A DNA stretch of 5,389 nt from Actinomycetota bacterium. GTDB lineage: Bacteria; Actinomycetota; Humimicrobiia; Humimicrobiales; Humimicrobiaceae. The notes under the pieces were generated by a model. The model was not told the DNA's origin, did no database searches, and worked only from the letters and a program-made list of their open reading frames with translations. Positions 1-4,951 of the stretch are shown here, in pieces. The stretch covers positions 551 to 5,939 of the forward strand of contig JAMCVO010000744.1 of NCBI GenBank assembly GCA_023475715.1. Reading direction: 5' to 3'. The stretch's first letter is position 1. Each line of letters opens with the position of its first letter. A program made the translations under genes and the position numbers.

Positions 1-927
1 AGCAGTTGCAGCACTCCAGGCTTCATCAGTCATGGTAAATATGTCTTCATTCAAAAGACCGTTTGTGTAACATTTATTTAACCAGGTAATCATTTCTTTA
101 TAATTAGCCTCTAATGGGCCAAAGCTGTAATTATTATTTTTTGAATTATAGTACATATTATCGCCGGTACCAAAAATCTGAACAACCAAGTTTAAAAATC
201 TTTGAGGACCGCCTGATTCATGCCTTGATATCCATGGAGCATAGCCTTTTGCATCTTTAATAATTGTCAGTGCAGTATATAAATCATCAATAGTATTAAT
301 TTTATCATAAGGCATTGCTGTTCCTTCCAAAAGGTCAGCTCTTATCATTAATCCCCAGTCAAAGAAATCAAAATCATTTACCCTTGGTATTCCATATATA
401 TGCCCGTCACTGGCTGTTAATTCTTTATAAGATTCAGGATATTTATCAAACCATCTTTTAACATTAGGCATCTTATCCAGTACAGTATCCATTGGAAAGT
501 ATGCACCCTTAGGACCTTCAGACATAACTACTCTATAAGCACCAGCATCAGGGTTATTCATTATATCAGGCAATGATTGTGATGCAATCATTACACTCCT
601 CTTATCAGGTATACTATCGGCAGGAATTGGGATAGGCTCTATCATAGCATTTATTACTTCTCCAGTTTTTTTAAGAACCCATGTATCTGTACTCCAATTT
701 GTTTGGCTTGATCCTACCCCTAAGGTAATTACAGCCGGCCCTGCAGCAGTGATTTCGCCTGTTGTAGTTTCTGCAGCAATGGTTTCTTCTGCTGCAGTTT
801 CTGTAGTTGTGGTTTCGCCCGCCTTAGTATCTGTAGCTGTGGTATTACAACCTACAAGACTATAACTCAACATTATTGATAATATCATAACAAAAATAAA
901 AAATACTTTAAAAAAATTCTTTTTCAT
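1..927 (-). CDS. Extracellular sugar-binding lipoprotein of an ABC importer (LplA-like, family 1), C-terminal part missing
   Basis: Captures a sugar ligand outside the membrane and hands it to the two permeases encoded just upstream. The 309 visible codons stay open to the window edge; relatives run to about 500-560 residues, so roughly 200 or more are missing. Residues 1-26 form a lipoprotein signal peptide (KK at 2-3, hydrophobic core 5-25) ending in lipobox LVGC with lipidated Cys27. A Thr/Glu/Ala-rich tether (29-62) follows, then the binding domain from about 66 (AVITLGVG). The segment DGHIYGIPR (174-182) followed by MIRADLL (194-200) is typical of LplA-like proteins. The ATG at 927 is preceded by AAAGGG at 5 bases, and an in-frame TAG lies 15 bases upstream, so the start is firm. 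It is the last visible gene of the operon, after a 303-base gap with possible separate control. The family call is strong. The ligand cannot be read; an oligosaccharide is an inference from family and neighbours. Confidence 0.93.
   Translation of the reverse strand, partial: MKKNFFKVFFIFVMILSIMLSYSLVGCNTTATDTKAGETTTTETAAEETIAAETTTGEITAAGPAVITLGVGSSQTNWSTDTWVLKKTGEVINAMIEPIPIPADSIPDKRSVMIASQSLPDIMNNPDAGAYRVVMSEGPKGAYFPMDTVLDKMPNVKRWFDKYPESYKELTASDGHIYGIPRVNDFDFFDWGLMIRADLLEGTAMPYDKINTIDDLYTALTIIKDAKGYAPWISRHESGGPQRFLNLVVQIFGTGDNMYYNSKNNNYSFGPLEANYKEMITWLNKCYTNGLLNEDIFTMTDEAWSAATA
742..843 (-). repeat. Low-complexity Thr/Glu/Ala tether in the binding lipoprotein
   Basis: Codons 29-62 are almost entirely Thr, Ala, Glu and Gly, with repeated ETTT/AAE units. 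The DNA shows related repeats (on the plus strand, variants of GTTTCTGCAGC and TGTGGTTTCGCC). It directly follows the lipidated cysteine, so it is best read as a flexible spacer lifting the binding domain off the membrane through the cell-wall layer. The repeats make it prone to length change by slippage. Confidence 0.7.
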
Positions 928-990
928 CTCTACCCTTTCCTATTATTAATATAAATATTAATTTACTTTTATAAGTAACCACCTCCTTTT
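928..990 (-). promoter_or_regulatory. Structured 5' leader of the binding-protein gene with an orphan strong Shine-Dalgarno
   Basis: Reading toward the gene: AAGGAGGTGG (988-979) is a near-complete match to the 16S rRNA 3' end, but no start codon lies at a usable distance. Next comes TTACTT-ATAA-AAGTAA (978-963). Directly after it is the 18-base palindrome ATTAATAT-TT-ATATTAAT (962-945). Then come AAAGGG (938-933), a 5-base spacer and the ATG at 927. The true RBS is therefore the weaker downstream one. The orphan SD could be a 5'-end stabilising site (like STAB-SD leaders of Bacillus cry genes) or a ribosome standby site. The elements are seen; the role is inferred. Confidence 0.5.
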
Positions 991-996
991 TTTCTG

Positions 997-1005
997 TATA
1001 TACCA
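997..1005 (-). promoter_or_regulatory. Candidate extended -10 promoter for the binding-protein gene
   Basis: The minus strand reads TGGTATATA, matching an extended -10 (TGn followed by a TATAAT-like hexamer, 997-1002). The -35 side is poor, only a T-run at the expected spacing. Transcription would start near 990, immediately before the orphan AAGGAGGTGG. A separate promoter would fit the need for more binding protein than permease. In such A+T-rich DNA, TATATA alone is weak evidence. Confidence 0.3.
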
Positions 1006-1014
1006 ATACCGTAC

Positions 1015-1047
1015 TGATAAAAAACTAAATTTATATTTTTTTTATCA
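1015..1047. repeat. Perfect 10-base inverted repeat TGATAAAAAA / TTTTTTATCA
   Basis: Arms at 1015-1024 and 1038-1047 are perfect reverse complements around 13 bases. The stem has only two G-C pairs, so it would be a weak RNA hairpin. It lies just upstream of the candidate -10, so it might equally be a protein-binding dyad. It is not a typical terminator, because neither side combines a GC-rich stem with a U-tract. Confidence 0.45.
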
Positions 1048-1106
1048 CCCCCCCTCTTTTTTTAAATAGTAAACTATCATAAATATTGTTAACCATTTTT
1101 ACTTCC

Positions 1107-1196
1107 GGGATTATTTCATAAAAAATTGTTTTAAAATCTTAAAATAAAACTGACTTTTATGAATAACTGCAACTTCCTTTTTTATAAAATTATCCC
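1107..1196. repeat. Imperfect 19-base inverted repeat spanning 90 bases
   Basis: GGGATTATTTCATAAAAAA (1107-1125) and TTTTTTATAAAATTATCCC (1178-1196) are reverse complements at 17 of 19 positions, with GGGAT/ATCCC at the ends. They enclose 52 A+T-rich bases, within which CATAAAA (1117-1123) could alternatively pair with TTTTATG (1155-1161). In the transcript this would form a long stem between the permease and binding-protein coding regions, where such structures often protect or separate mRNA segments. No target-site duplication flanks it, so a small transposable element is less likely. Confidence 0.45.
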
Positions 1197-1230
1197 TTTG
1201 CTACTATCGGTAAGATTGAATGAATTTAAC

Positions 1231-2142
1231 TTACTCCTTGATAGACCCAAGCATGGCACCTTTAGTAAAATACTTTTGAATAAACGGATATAATAGTAAT
1301 ATTGGTGCAATAGAAAGTATTATGGCCGCCATCTTCAATGAGACGACAAAACCACCTGTAAGAATATCTACTCCTCCATATGTAGTATTCCCTACCTGAC
1401 TTGATAATCTTGCATATTCTGCAGAAGTACCACCTTGAAGCAGTATCCTCCTTAACATTATTGTCAGCGGAAACATATTTGGATCATTTAAATAAAGAAG
1501 CGGTGCCATAAAAGAATTCCACTGAAATATTGCTGCAAACAAGCCTACCACTAAAAAAGTTTCTTTAGATAAAGGTAATATAATTTGCCTTAGTATTCTC
1601 CATTCACTTGCTCCATCTATATAGGCGGATTCTATCAAACTATCAGGAATATTTTTAAAACCAGAACGCATGAGAAAAATGTTGAAACCCATGAAAGCTG
1701 GTGGCAGGGTAAGAGCCCAAACTGTATCTATTAAACCTAATTCTTTTACTACCAAAAAGTTACCAATTATTCCTACGGGAATAAACATAGTAATAGCAAT
1801 TAAAAGACTGATTGATTTTCTGCCCGGCAGTTTCTTTCTTGTCAACGGATACGCAGCCAGACTTGATATAATTAAAGTAAAAATAGTGCCTAATACAGTG
1901 TAGATAAGAGTATTCTTATAAGCGTTTAATATGTCATTTGAAGCTATAGCAACTTTATATGATGTAATATGAAAGCCTCTGGGAAATAATATAACCTCGC
2001 CTTTTGTTATTGCGTCTGGTGAACTTACAGATGTAGAGATTACATATATAAAAGGATATAACATTGCAAAAGCAATCAAAAACAATATTATGATATTAAA
2101 TACTGTAAATACTTTATTATTGCCATATAGTTTATTCCCCAT
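1231..2142 (-). CDS. Carbohydrate ABC transporter permease, LplC/YtcP type (CUT1)
   Basis: One of the two membrane subunits forming the channel of a sugar importer in the cytoplasmic membrane. From the ATG at 2142 it is 303 residues with six expected membrane segments, roughly at 12-36, 77-100, 110-132, 138-158, 195-218 and 268-287. The EAA loop that docks on the ATPase is at 171-190 (ESA-IDGA-EWRILRQIILP). The C-terminal YPFIQKYFTKGAMLGSIK is the hallmark ending of LplC/YtcP proteins. An ATG at 2154 is also in frame, but it overlaps the GGAGG that sits 5 bases before the ATG at 2142, and it has no RBS of its own; 2142 is preferred. It follows the LplB-type gene after 45 bases and is surely co-transcribed with it. 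Subfamily identity is solid; the substrate is unknown. Confidence 0.95.
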   Translation of the reverse strand: MGNKLYGNNKVFTVFNIIILFLIAFAMLYPFIYVISTSVSSPDAITKGEVILFPRGFHITSYKVAIASNDILNAYKNTLIYTVLGTIFTLIISSLAAYPLTRKKLPGRKSISLLIAITMFIPVGIIGNFLVVKELGLIDTVWALTLPPAFMGFNIFLMRSGFKNIPDSLIESAYIDGASEWRILRQIILPLSKETFLVVGLFAAIFQWNSFMAPLLYLNDPNMFPLTIMLRRILLQGGTSAEYARLSSQVGNTTYGGVDILTGGFVVSLKMAAIILSIAPILLLYPFIQKYFTKGAMLGSIKE

Positions 2143-2147
2143 AATTA

Positions 2148-2152
2148 CCTCC
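2148..2152 (-). promoter_or_regulatory. Start-deciding RBS (GGAGG) of the LplC-type permease gene
   Basis: GGAGG lies 5 bases before the ATG at 2142, the ideal spacing. It overlaps the alternative in-frame ATG at 2154, whose own upstream sequence (AAGAAAAGATA) has no good Shine-Dalgarno. This argues for initiation at 2142. Confidence 0.75.
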
Positions 2153-2187
2153 ATTATCTTTTCTTACATTATTATCTTCTTGAATCA

Positions 2188-3102
2188 TTACCATAAACTT
2201 TCACCTGTTGTTTTCTTATTCACACTATTTACAATCAGGAGCAAAATTATAGCTATAACTGAATTAAACAGGCTTACTGCACCGCCATAGCCATATTCCG
2301 ATCCCAAGATGCCCCTTCTGTATACATAAGTTTGTATAATATCACTTGTAGAGTATGTAGCAGGGCTGTACATCAGTATGACTTTTTCAAAGCTAACGTT
2401 AAGCATATTTCCTACTGTCCAGATTAATAAAAACACAATTGTAGGTCTTATTTCAGATATGCTGATATGCCACATCTGCTGCCATTTGTTTGCACCATCA
2501 ACTATTGCCGCCTCATATAATTCCTGCCTAACACCGGCCAGTGCAGCTAAATATATTACTGATGCCCAGCCTGATTTTTGCCAGATCTCTGTTGTAATAT
2601 ATAAACTCCTAAAAAATTTTGGATTTGAAATAAAATTAATGTGTTCAAAACCCACGTTTTTTAACAGGTTAGTGATTACTCCACCTGAACTTAAAAGACT
2701 GAATACTATACCTATTATGACAACCAGGTTAATAAAATATGGTAAAAAAACAGCGGTCTGTACAAATCTTTTATAAAAATTTCTTCTTACCTCGTTTAGC
2801 AAGAGAGCAATTATAATAGGAACTGGAAATGACCATAAAAACGTATATAGACCAAGTATTACTGTATTTCTTACTAATCTAAAGAAAAAGGGGTCATTAA
2901 AAAATTGAATAAAATATTTTATTCCTACCCACGGACTTCTTAATAAACCGTTTATAATGCTGTAATCTTTAAAAGCTATGATAACTGAATAAAAAATTGG
3001 AATATATTGGAATAATATAAATCCAATAAAAACCGGCAATAACATTATATAAAGACTATTATTCTGTTTAACCTTTATAAAGAAATTTCTCAAAATATTC
3101 AC
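2188..3102 (-). CDS. Sugar ABC transporter permease, LplB type (CUT1)
   Basis: Partner membrane subunit of the LplC-type permease; the two form the heterodimeric translocation pore. It is 304 residues, normal for the family, with membrane segments near 18-44, 77-103, 116-138, 176-192, 221-237 and 275-293. The EAA loop is at 197-216 (EAAIVDGANKWQQMWHISIS). The usual Leu-Pro at its end is replaced by Ile-Ser, a small departure. The ending TGESLW is typical of LplB proteins. The start is a GTG: AAGGGG ends 5 bases upstream, and an in-frame TAA lies 12-10 bases before it, so no earlier start exists. The gene follows the regulator after 34 bases. The window has no ATPase gene, so the complex probably uses an ATPase encoded elsewhere (inference from MsmX-type systems). 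Confidence 0.95.
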   Translation of the reverse strand: MNILRNFFIKVKQNNSLYIMLLPVFIGFILFQYIPIFYSVIIAFKDYSIINGLLRSPWVGIKYFIQFFNDPFFFRLVRNTVILGLYTFLWSFPVPIIIALLLNEVRRNFYKRFVQTAVFLPYFINLVVIIGIVFSLLSSGGVITNLLKNVGFEHINFISNPKFFRSLYITTEIWQKSGWASVIYLAALAGVRQELYEAAIVDGANKWQQMWHISISEIRPTIVFLLIWTVGNMLNVSFEKVILMYSPATYSTSDIIQTYVYRRGILGSEYGYGGAVSLFNSVIAIILLLIVNSVNKKTTGESLW

Positions 3103-3136
3103 TATTGCCCCTTAAAATATTTTTGTTTTATTTACT

Positions 3137-3880
3137 TCACTTACAACCTAATTTTTTAGAAATCATATAAGCGCTGTTTATAATTAAATCTTTATACTTA
3201 AGTATGTCTTTGATACTCATACGATACGTAACAGTAGTGATACTGATAGATGCAACCACATTTTCTGTATAATCTCTGATAGGTGCAGCAATACAAATTA
3301 TTTTTTCTGCATGCTCCTCATTATCCAAAGCATACCCATCTTTCTGGATTTTATTTATCTCTTTTAGAAATTTTTCCTTGCTTGTTAAAGTATTTTTTGT
3401 AAATTTGATAAAGGTAATTGAATCTAATATTTGATTAATAATTTCAGGAGACTGAAATGCTATAATGGCTTTACCAACTCCGGTACAATAAAAAGATGGC
3501 CTCATGCCAATTTGCGAAAATGTCCTAATAGGATGTTCTGTTTCTACTTTATCAACATAAATAGCTTGATTATTTAAAAACATTGCCATATGAATTGTTT
3601 CTTTAGTGATTTTATTTAATTCTCTTACAATATCATAAGCAGCTTGTCTGACATCTAAATTTTCAATAACTTCTTTGGAGATATCTAAAAATTTTAACCC
3701 TATGCTATATTTCATTGTAAAATTATTTCTTTTTACATAACCATTTTCATTTAAATCAGAAATTATTCTGTGTACCATGCTTTTATACATACCCAATTCA
3801 TCAGCTATTTCCTGCAGTCTCATTTCTTTATTTTTTCTTAGGAGTTCAATTATTTTAAAGACATTTTTAAGTGATTTCAT
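3137..3880 (-). CDS. IclR-family transcriptional regulator, probable sugar-responsive controller of the uptake operon
   Basis: A cytoplasmic DNA-binding protein of 247 residues, usual IclR length. The N-terminal winged helix-turn-helix covers about 3-62, with the helix pair near LQEIADELGMYKSMVHRIISDL (two parts: 22-30 and 31-43). The effector-binding domain follows from about 76: an FSQIGMRPSFY-CTGVGKAIIAF block (121-142), then GYALDNEEH (182-190) and CIAAPI (196-201), the conserved IclR C-terminal signature. Family members bind small acids or sugars and act as repressors or activators; many control sugar-acid or aromatic catabolism. The ATG at 3880 has AAAGG about 10 bases upstream. Being first in the operon, behind its own promoter with a palindromic site downstream of the predicted start point, it probably represses itself and the transporter. 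The effector is unknown; a breakdown product of the imported sugar is likely (inference). Confidence 0.94.
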   Translation of the reverse strand: MKSLKNVFKIIELLRKNKEMRLQEIADELGMYKSMVHRIISDLNENGYVKRNNFTMKYSIGLKFLDISKEVIENLDVRQAAYDIVRELNKITKETIHMAMFLNNQAIYVDKVETEHPIRTFSQIGMRPSFYCTGVGKAIIAFQSPEIINQILDSITFIKFTKNTLTSKEKFLKEINKIQKDGYALDNEEHAEKIICIAAPIRDYTENVVASISITTVTYRMSIKDILKYKDLIINSAYMISKKLGCK

Positions 3881-3897
3881 TTATTTTATCCTTTCAA

Positions 3898-3923
3898 GTT
3901 CTAAATAGTAGAACTAAGTTCTA
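3898..3923. promoter_or_regulatory. Candidate IclR-type operator: three alternating TAGAAC/GTTCTA half-sites
   Basis: The plus strand carries GTTCTA (3898-3903), TAGAAC (3909-3914) and GTTCTA (3918-3923). The last two form the perfect palindrome TAGAAC-TAA-GTTCTA. AAGTTCTA recurs exactly 20 bases apart (3896 and 3916), about two helix turns. Short palindromes of about 15 bases are typical IclR-family operators. The array lies at about +6 to +31 from the predicted transcription start, where binding would block RNA polymerase. The symmetry is seen; binding by the adjacent regulator is inferred. Confidence 0.6.
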
Positions 3924-3935
3924 TTTATATAGTAA

Positions 3936-3963
3936 ATTATACTAATTTTTAACCTTATGTCAA
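3936..3963 (-). promoter_or_regulatory. Sigma-A type promoter of the regulator-transporter operon
   Basis: The minus strand reads TTGACA (3963-3958), 16 bases, then TATAAT (3941-3936), both hexamers at full consensus. The expected start point is near 3929, giving a leader of about 49 bases to the ATG at 3880. A small dyad, TAGTA-AATTA-TACTA (3930-3944), overlaps the -10. This is the strongest promoter visible in the window. Confidence 0.8.
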
Positions 3964-4046
3964 TATTAAATTGATTTTTATGTTGTTATTCCGCGATATT
4001 TTCACTCATAAGTTGTCCAAAGAAAATTTAACCTATCAATAAAGAG

Positions 4047-4138
4047 GGTGCATATATTCCATATAAGAGAAAGAGATGCAAGATGCATTTATGTAGGATA
4101 CCGCCACTATATTCAGATCAATATTGAATGCATGCACC
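4047..4138. repeat. Imperfect 18-base inverted repeat spanning 92 bases
   Basis: GGTGCATATATTCCATAT (4047-4064) and ATATTGAATGCATGCACC (4121-4138) are reverse complements at 15 of 18 positions, including GGTGCAT/ATGCACC perfectly at the ends. They enclose 56 bases. It could be an RNA stem at the 3' end of the thioesterase transcript or the remains of an inserted element. No flanking direct repeat was seen. Confidence 0.4.
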
Positions 4139-4212
4139 AAAATGAAGCATTTGCAGAACTTATTTTAATAATACCGATAAGATAATTCCTTTAATAGAAT
4201 AGCTAACTTATT

Positions 4213-4228
4213 ATTGTGTTATTGTGTT
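4213..4228. repeat. Tandem 8-base repeat ATTGTGTT x2
   Basis: Two exact, abutting copies of ATTGTGTT lie downstream of the thioesterase stop. Probably simple-sequence noise; no function is suggested by its position. Confidence 0.4.
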
Positions 4229-4265
4229 TTAAAAGAAGTGTGAGTAAAAAAGTAGTAAAAGACTT

Positions 4266-4679
4266 TTATTTGATTTTTTCAGTATTTTTTATGTAAGCTA
4301 AGGCCTGGCATGATGCAATTAATTCATCTTTGTCATTTTTTACATTGATTAAGAATGTAGAAGTCTTATTCCCCCGACTTAATTCTATTGCCTCAGCAGT
4401 AAGAATATCTCCGGCAAATGCAGATTTTATATAGTTTATATTCATATTCAAAGCAACAGCCATACCTTCATATGAATTTACGGCAGCGGCAAATGCAAAA
4501 TCAACGAGAGAGAATATAGCGCCACCCTGGGTCATTGAAAAAAAGTTGTTGAAATCCTCAGTGCAATTCATTGAAACTCTGGAATAACCCTTTTTTATTT
4601 CAATTATCTTTATTTTAAAAATTTGAGCATAAGGCTCATTCTCAATCCTGTTTTTTATATCTTCACTGTAATTATCCAT
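4266..4679 (-). CDS. PaaI-family hotdog-fold thioesterase (acyl-CoA thioesterase-like)
   Basis: Probably hydrolyses an acyl- or aryl-CoA thioester in the cytosol; which one cannot be read. At 137 residues it has the single-hotdog length of PaaI proteins. The family core is present: Asn44-Asn45, then QGGAIFSLVDFAFAAAVNS (51-69), with Asp60 at the position of the family's catalytic acid, and INYIKSAFAGDILTAEA (81-97), the usual strand after the central helix. The common HGG is QGG here, a substitution found in other members, so it need not mean loss of activity. The ATG at 4679 has an in-frame TAA just 9-7 bases upstream and no clear Shine-Dalgarno, so initiation may be weak. It stands alone on the minus strand, 385 bases from the uptake operon, with its own promoter; a link to sugar import is not indicated. 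Confidence 0.88.
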   Translation of the reverse strand: MDNYSEDIKNRIENEPYAQIFKIKIIEIKKGYSRVSMNCTEDFNNFFSMTQGGAIFSLVDFAFAAAVNSYEGMAVALNMNINYIKSAFAGDILTAEAIELSRGNKTSTFLINVKNDKDELIASCQALAYIKNTEKIK

Positions 4680-4728
4680 AGTTATTTAATTAGTTGTTGC
4701 CAATTTATATAGTTTCAGAAATATTCTT

Positions 4729-4757
4729 ATCATATTTCTCTCTCCATTTTCCATCAA
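4729..4757 (-). promoter_or_regulatory. Promoter of the thioesterase gene
   Basis: The minus strand reads TTGATG (4757-4752), 17 bases, then TATGAT (4734-4729). That is four and five matches to the sigma-A hexamers with ideal spacing. Start near 4722 gives a leader of about 43 bases. Confidence 0.55.
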
Positions 4758-4785
4758 TATTCTATGTCGCTAAAGATATCTCCTG

Positions 4786-4811
4786 AATACTGAAAATTTT
4801 CCTCCAGTATT
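4786..4811. repeat. 7-base inverted repeat AATACTG / CAGTATT
   Basis: Perfect arms at 4786-4792 and 4805-4811 around 12 bases, in the gap between the divergent thioesterase and msrA genes. It lies upstream of both promoter candidates, so it may be a regulator site or chance. Confidence 0.3.
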
Positions 4812-4870
4812 TTAATAACCTTAGTTTTAACTCTCCTAATGCTTACTAAAAAAATTATAAAAATGGCAAA

Positions 4871-4898
4871 TTGTAAAAAATAGCACAAATCAGATAAA
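4871..4898 (+). promoter_or_regulatory. Possible promoter of msrA
   Basis: TTGTAA (4871-4876), 16 bases and GATAAA (4893-4898) each match four of six sigma-A positions. Other A+T-rich -10-like hexamers (TATGAT, TATATT) follow closely, so the exact promoter is uncertain. Confidence 0.25.
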
Positions 4899-4951
4899 AT
4901 ATTATGATACATTATATTAGAATAAAATAAAAAAATCACATAGAGGGAAAA

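Larger units (their letters stand above)
928..1230. other. Intergenic region between permease and binding-protein genes (303 bases)
   Basis: A very A+T-rich gap inside an otherwise tight operon. Reading with the minus-strand transcript it holds: a 19-base imperfect inverted repeat pair (1107-1125 with 1178-1196); a possible 21-residue micro-ORF (1096-1031) containing runs of A7, G7 and A8; a perfect 10-base inverted repeat (1015-1024 with 1038-1047); a candidate extended -10 (997-1005); an orphan AAGGAGGTGG (979-988); two adjacent palindromes (945-978); and the true RBS (933-938). No classical terminator (GC-rich stem plus U-tract) was seen, so read-through from the permease is likely. No longer reading frame of interest was found. 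Confidence 0.7.
3881..4265. other. Intergenic region between thioesterase and regulator genes (385 bases)
   Basis: The left 85 bases hold the operon RBS, operator and promoter. The remainder (about 3970-4265) has no recognisable gene. It contains an imperfect 18-base inverted repeat (4047-4064 with 4121-4138), several TGCA/ATGCAT elements including GATGCA twice in a row (4075-4087), and a tandem ATTGTGTT (4213-4228). A plus-strand stretch of about 57 codons (roughly 4009-4182) is open but has no ATG near its beginning or RBS and matches nothing I know. The part around 4040-4140 is less A+T-rich than its surroundings and may be a decayed remnant. No clear terminator for the thioesterase was found. 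Confidence 0.6.

Noticed and set aside
1015..1047. Terminator between permease and binding protein
   Set aside because: The stem is nearly all A-T with a 13-base loop, and the minus-strand transcript has no U-tract after it, so intrinsic termination is unlikely.
1107..1196. MITE-like transposable element
   Set aside because: The ends form an inverted repeat, but the flanks show no target-site duplication and no second copy is in the window.
1670..1903. 77-codon plus-strand frame opposite the LplC-type permease
   Set aside because: Antisense shadow of the permease coding region.
2090..2290. 66-codon plus-strand frame across the junction of the two permease genes
   Set aside because: Runs antisense over both genes, hydrophobic only because it mirrors membrane-protein codons.
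2378..2776. 132-codon plus-strand frame opposite the LplB-type permease
   Set aside because: Antisense shadow of a well-supported permease gene; no RBS and no recognisable domain.
4009..4182. Plus-strand open stretch of about 57 codons in the intergenic gap
   Set aside because: No ATG near the beginning, no RBS, and no similarity I recognise; kept only as part of the possible-remnant finding.
4754..4939. 61-codon minus-strand frame between the thioesterase and msrA
   Set aside because: It starts with GTG without an RBS, is composed of the Phe/Ile/Tyr/Leu expected from A+T-rich DNA, and covers the msrA promoter region. Its stop sits in the thioesterase -35. The C-terminal part is somewhat protein-like, but there is no support for expression.
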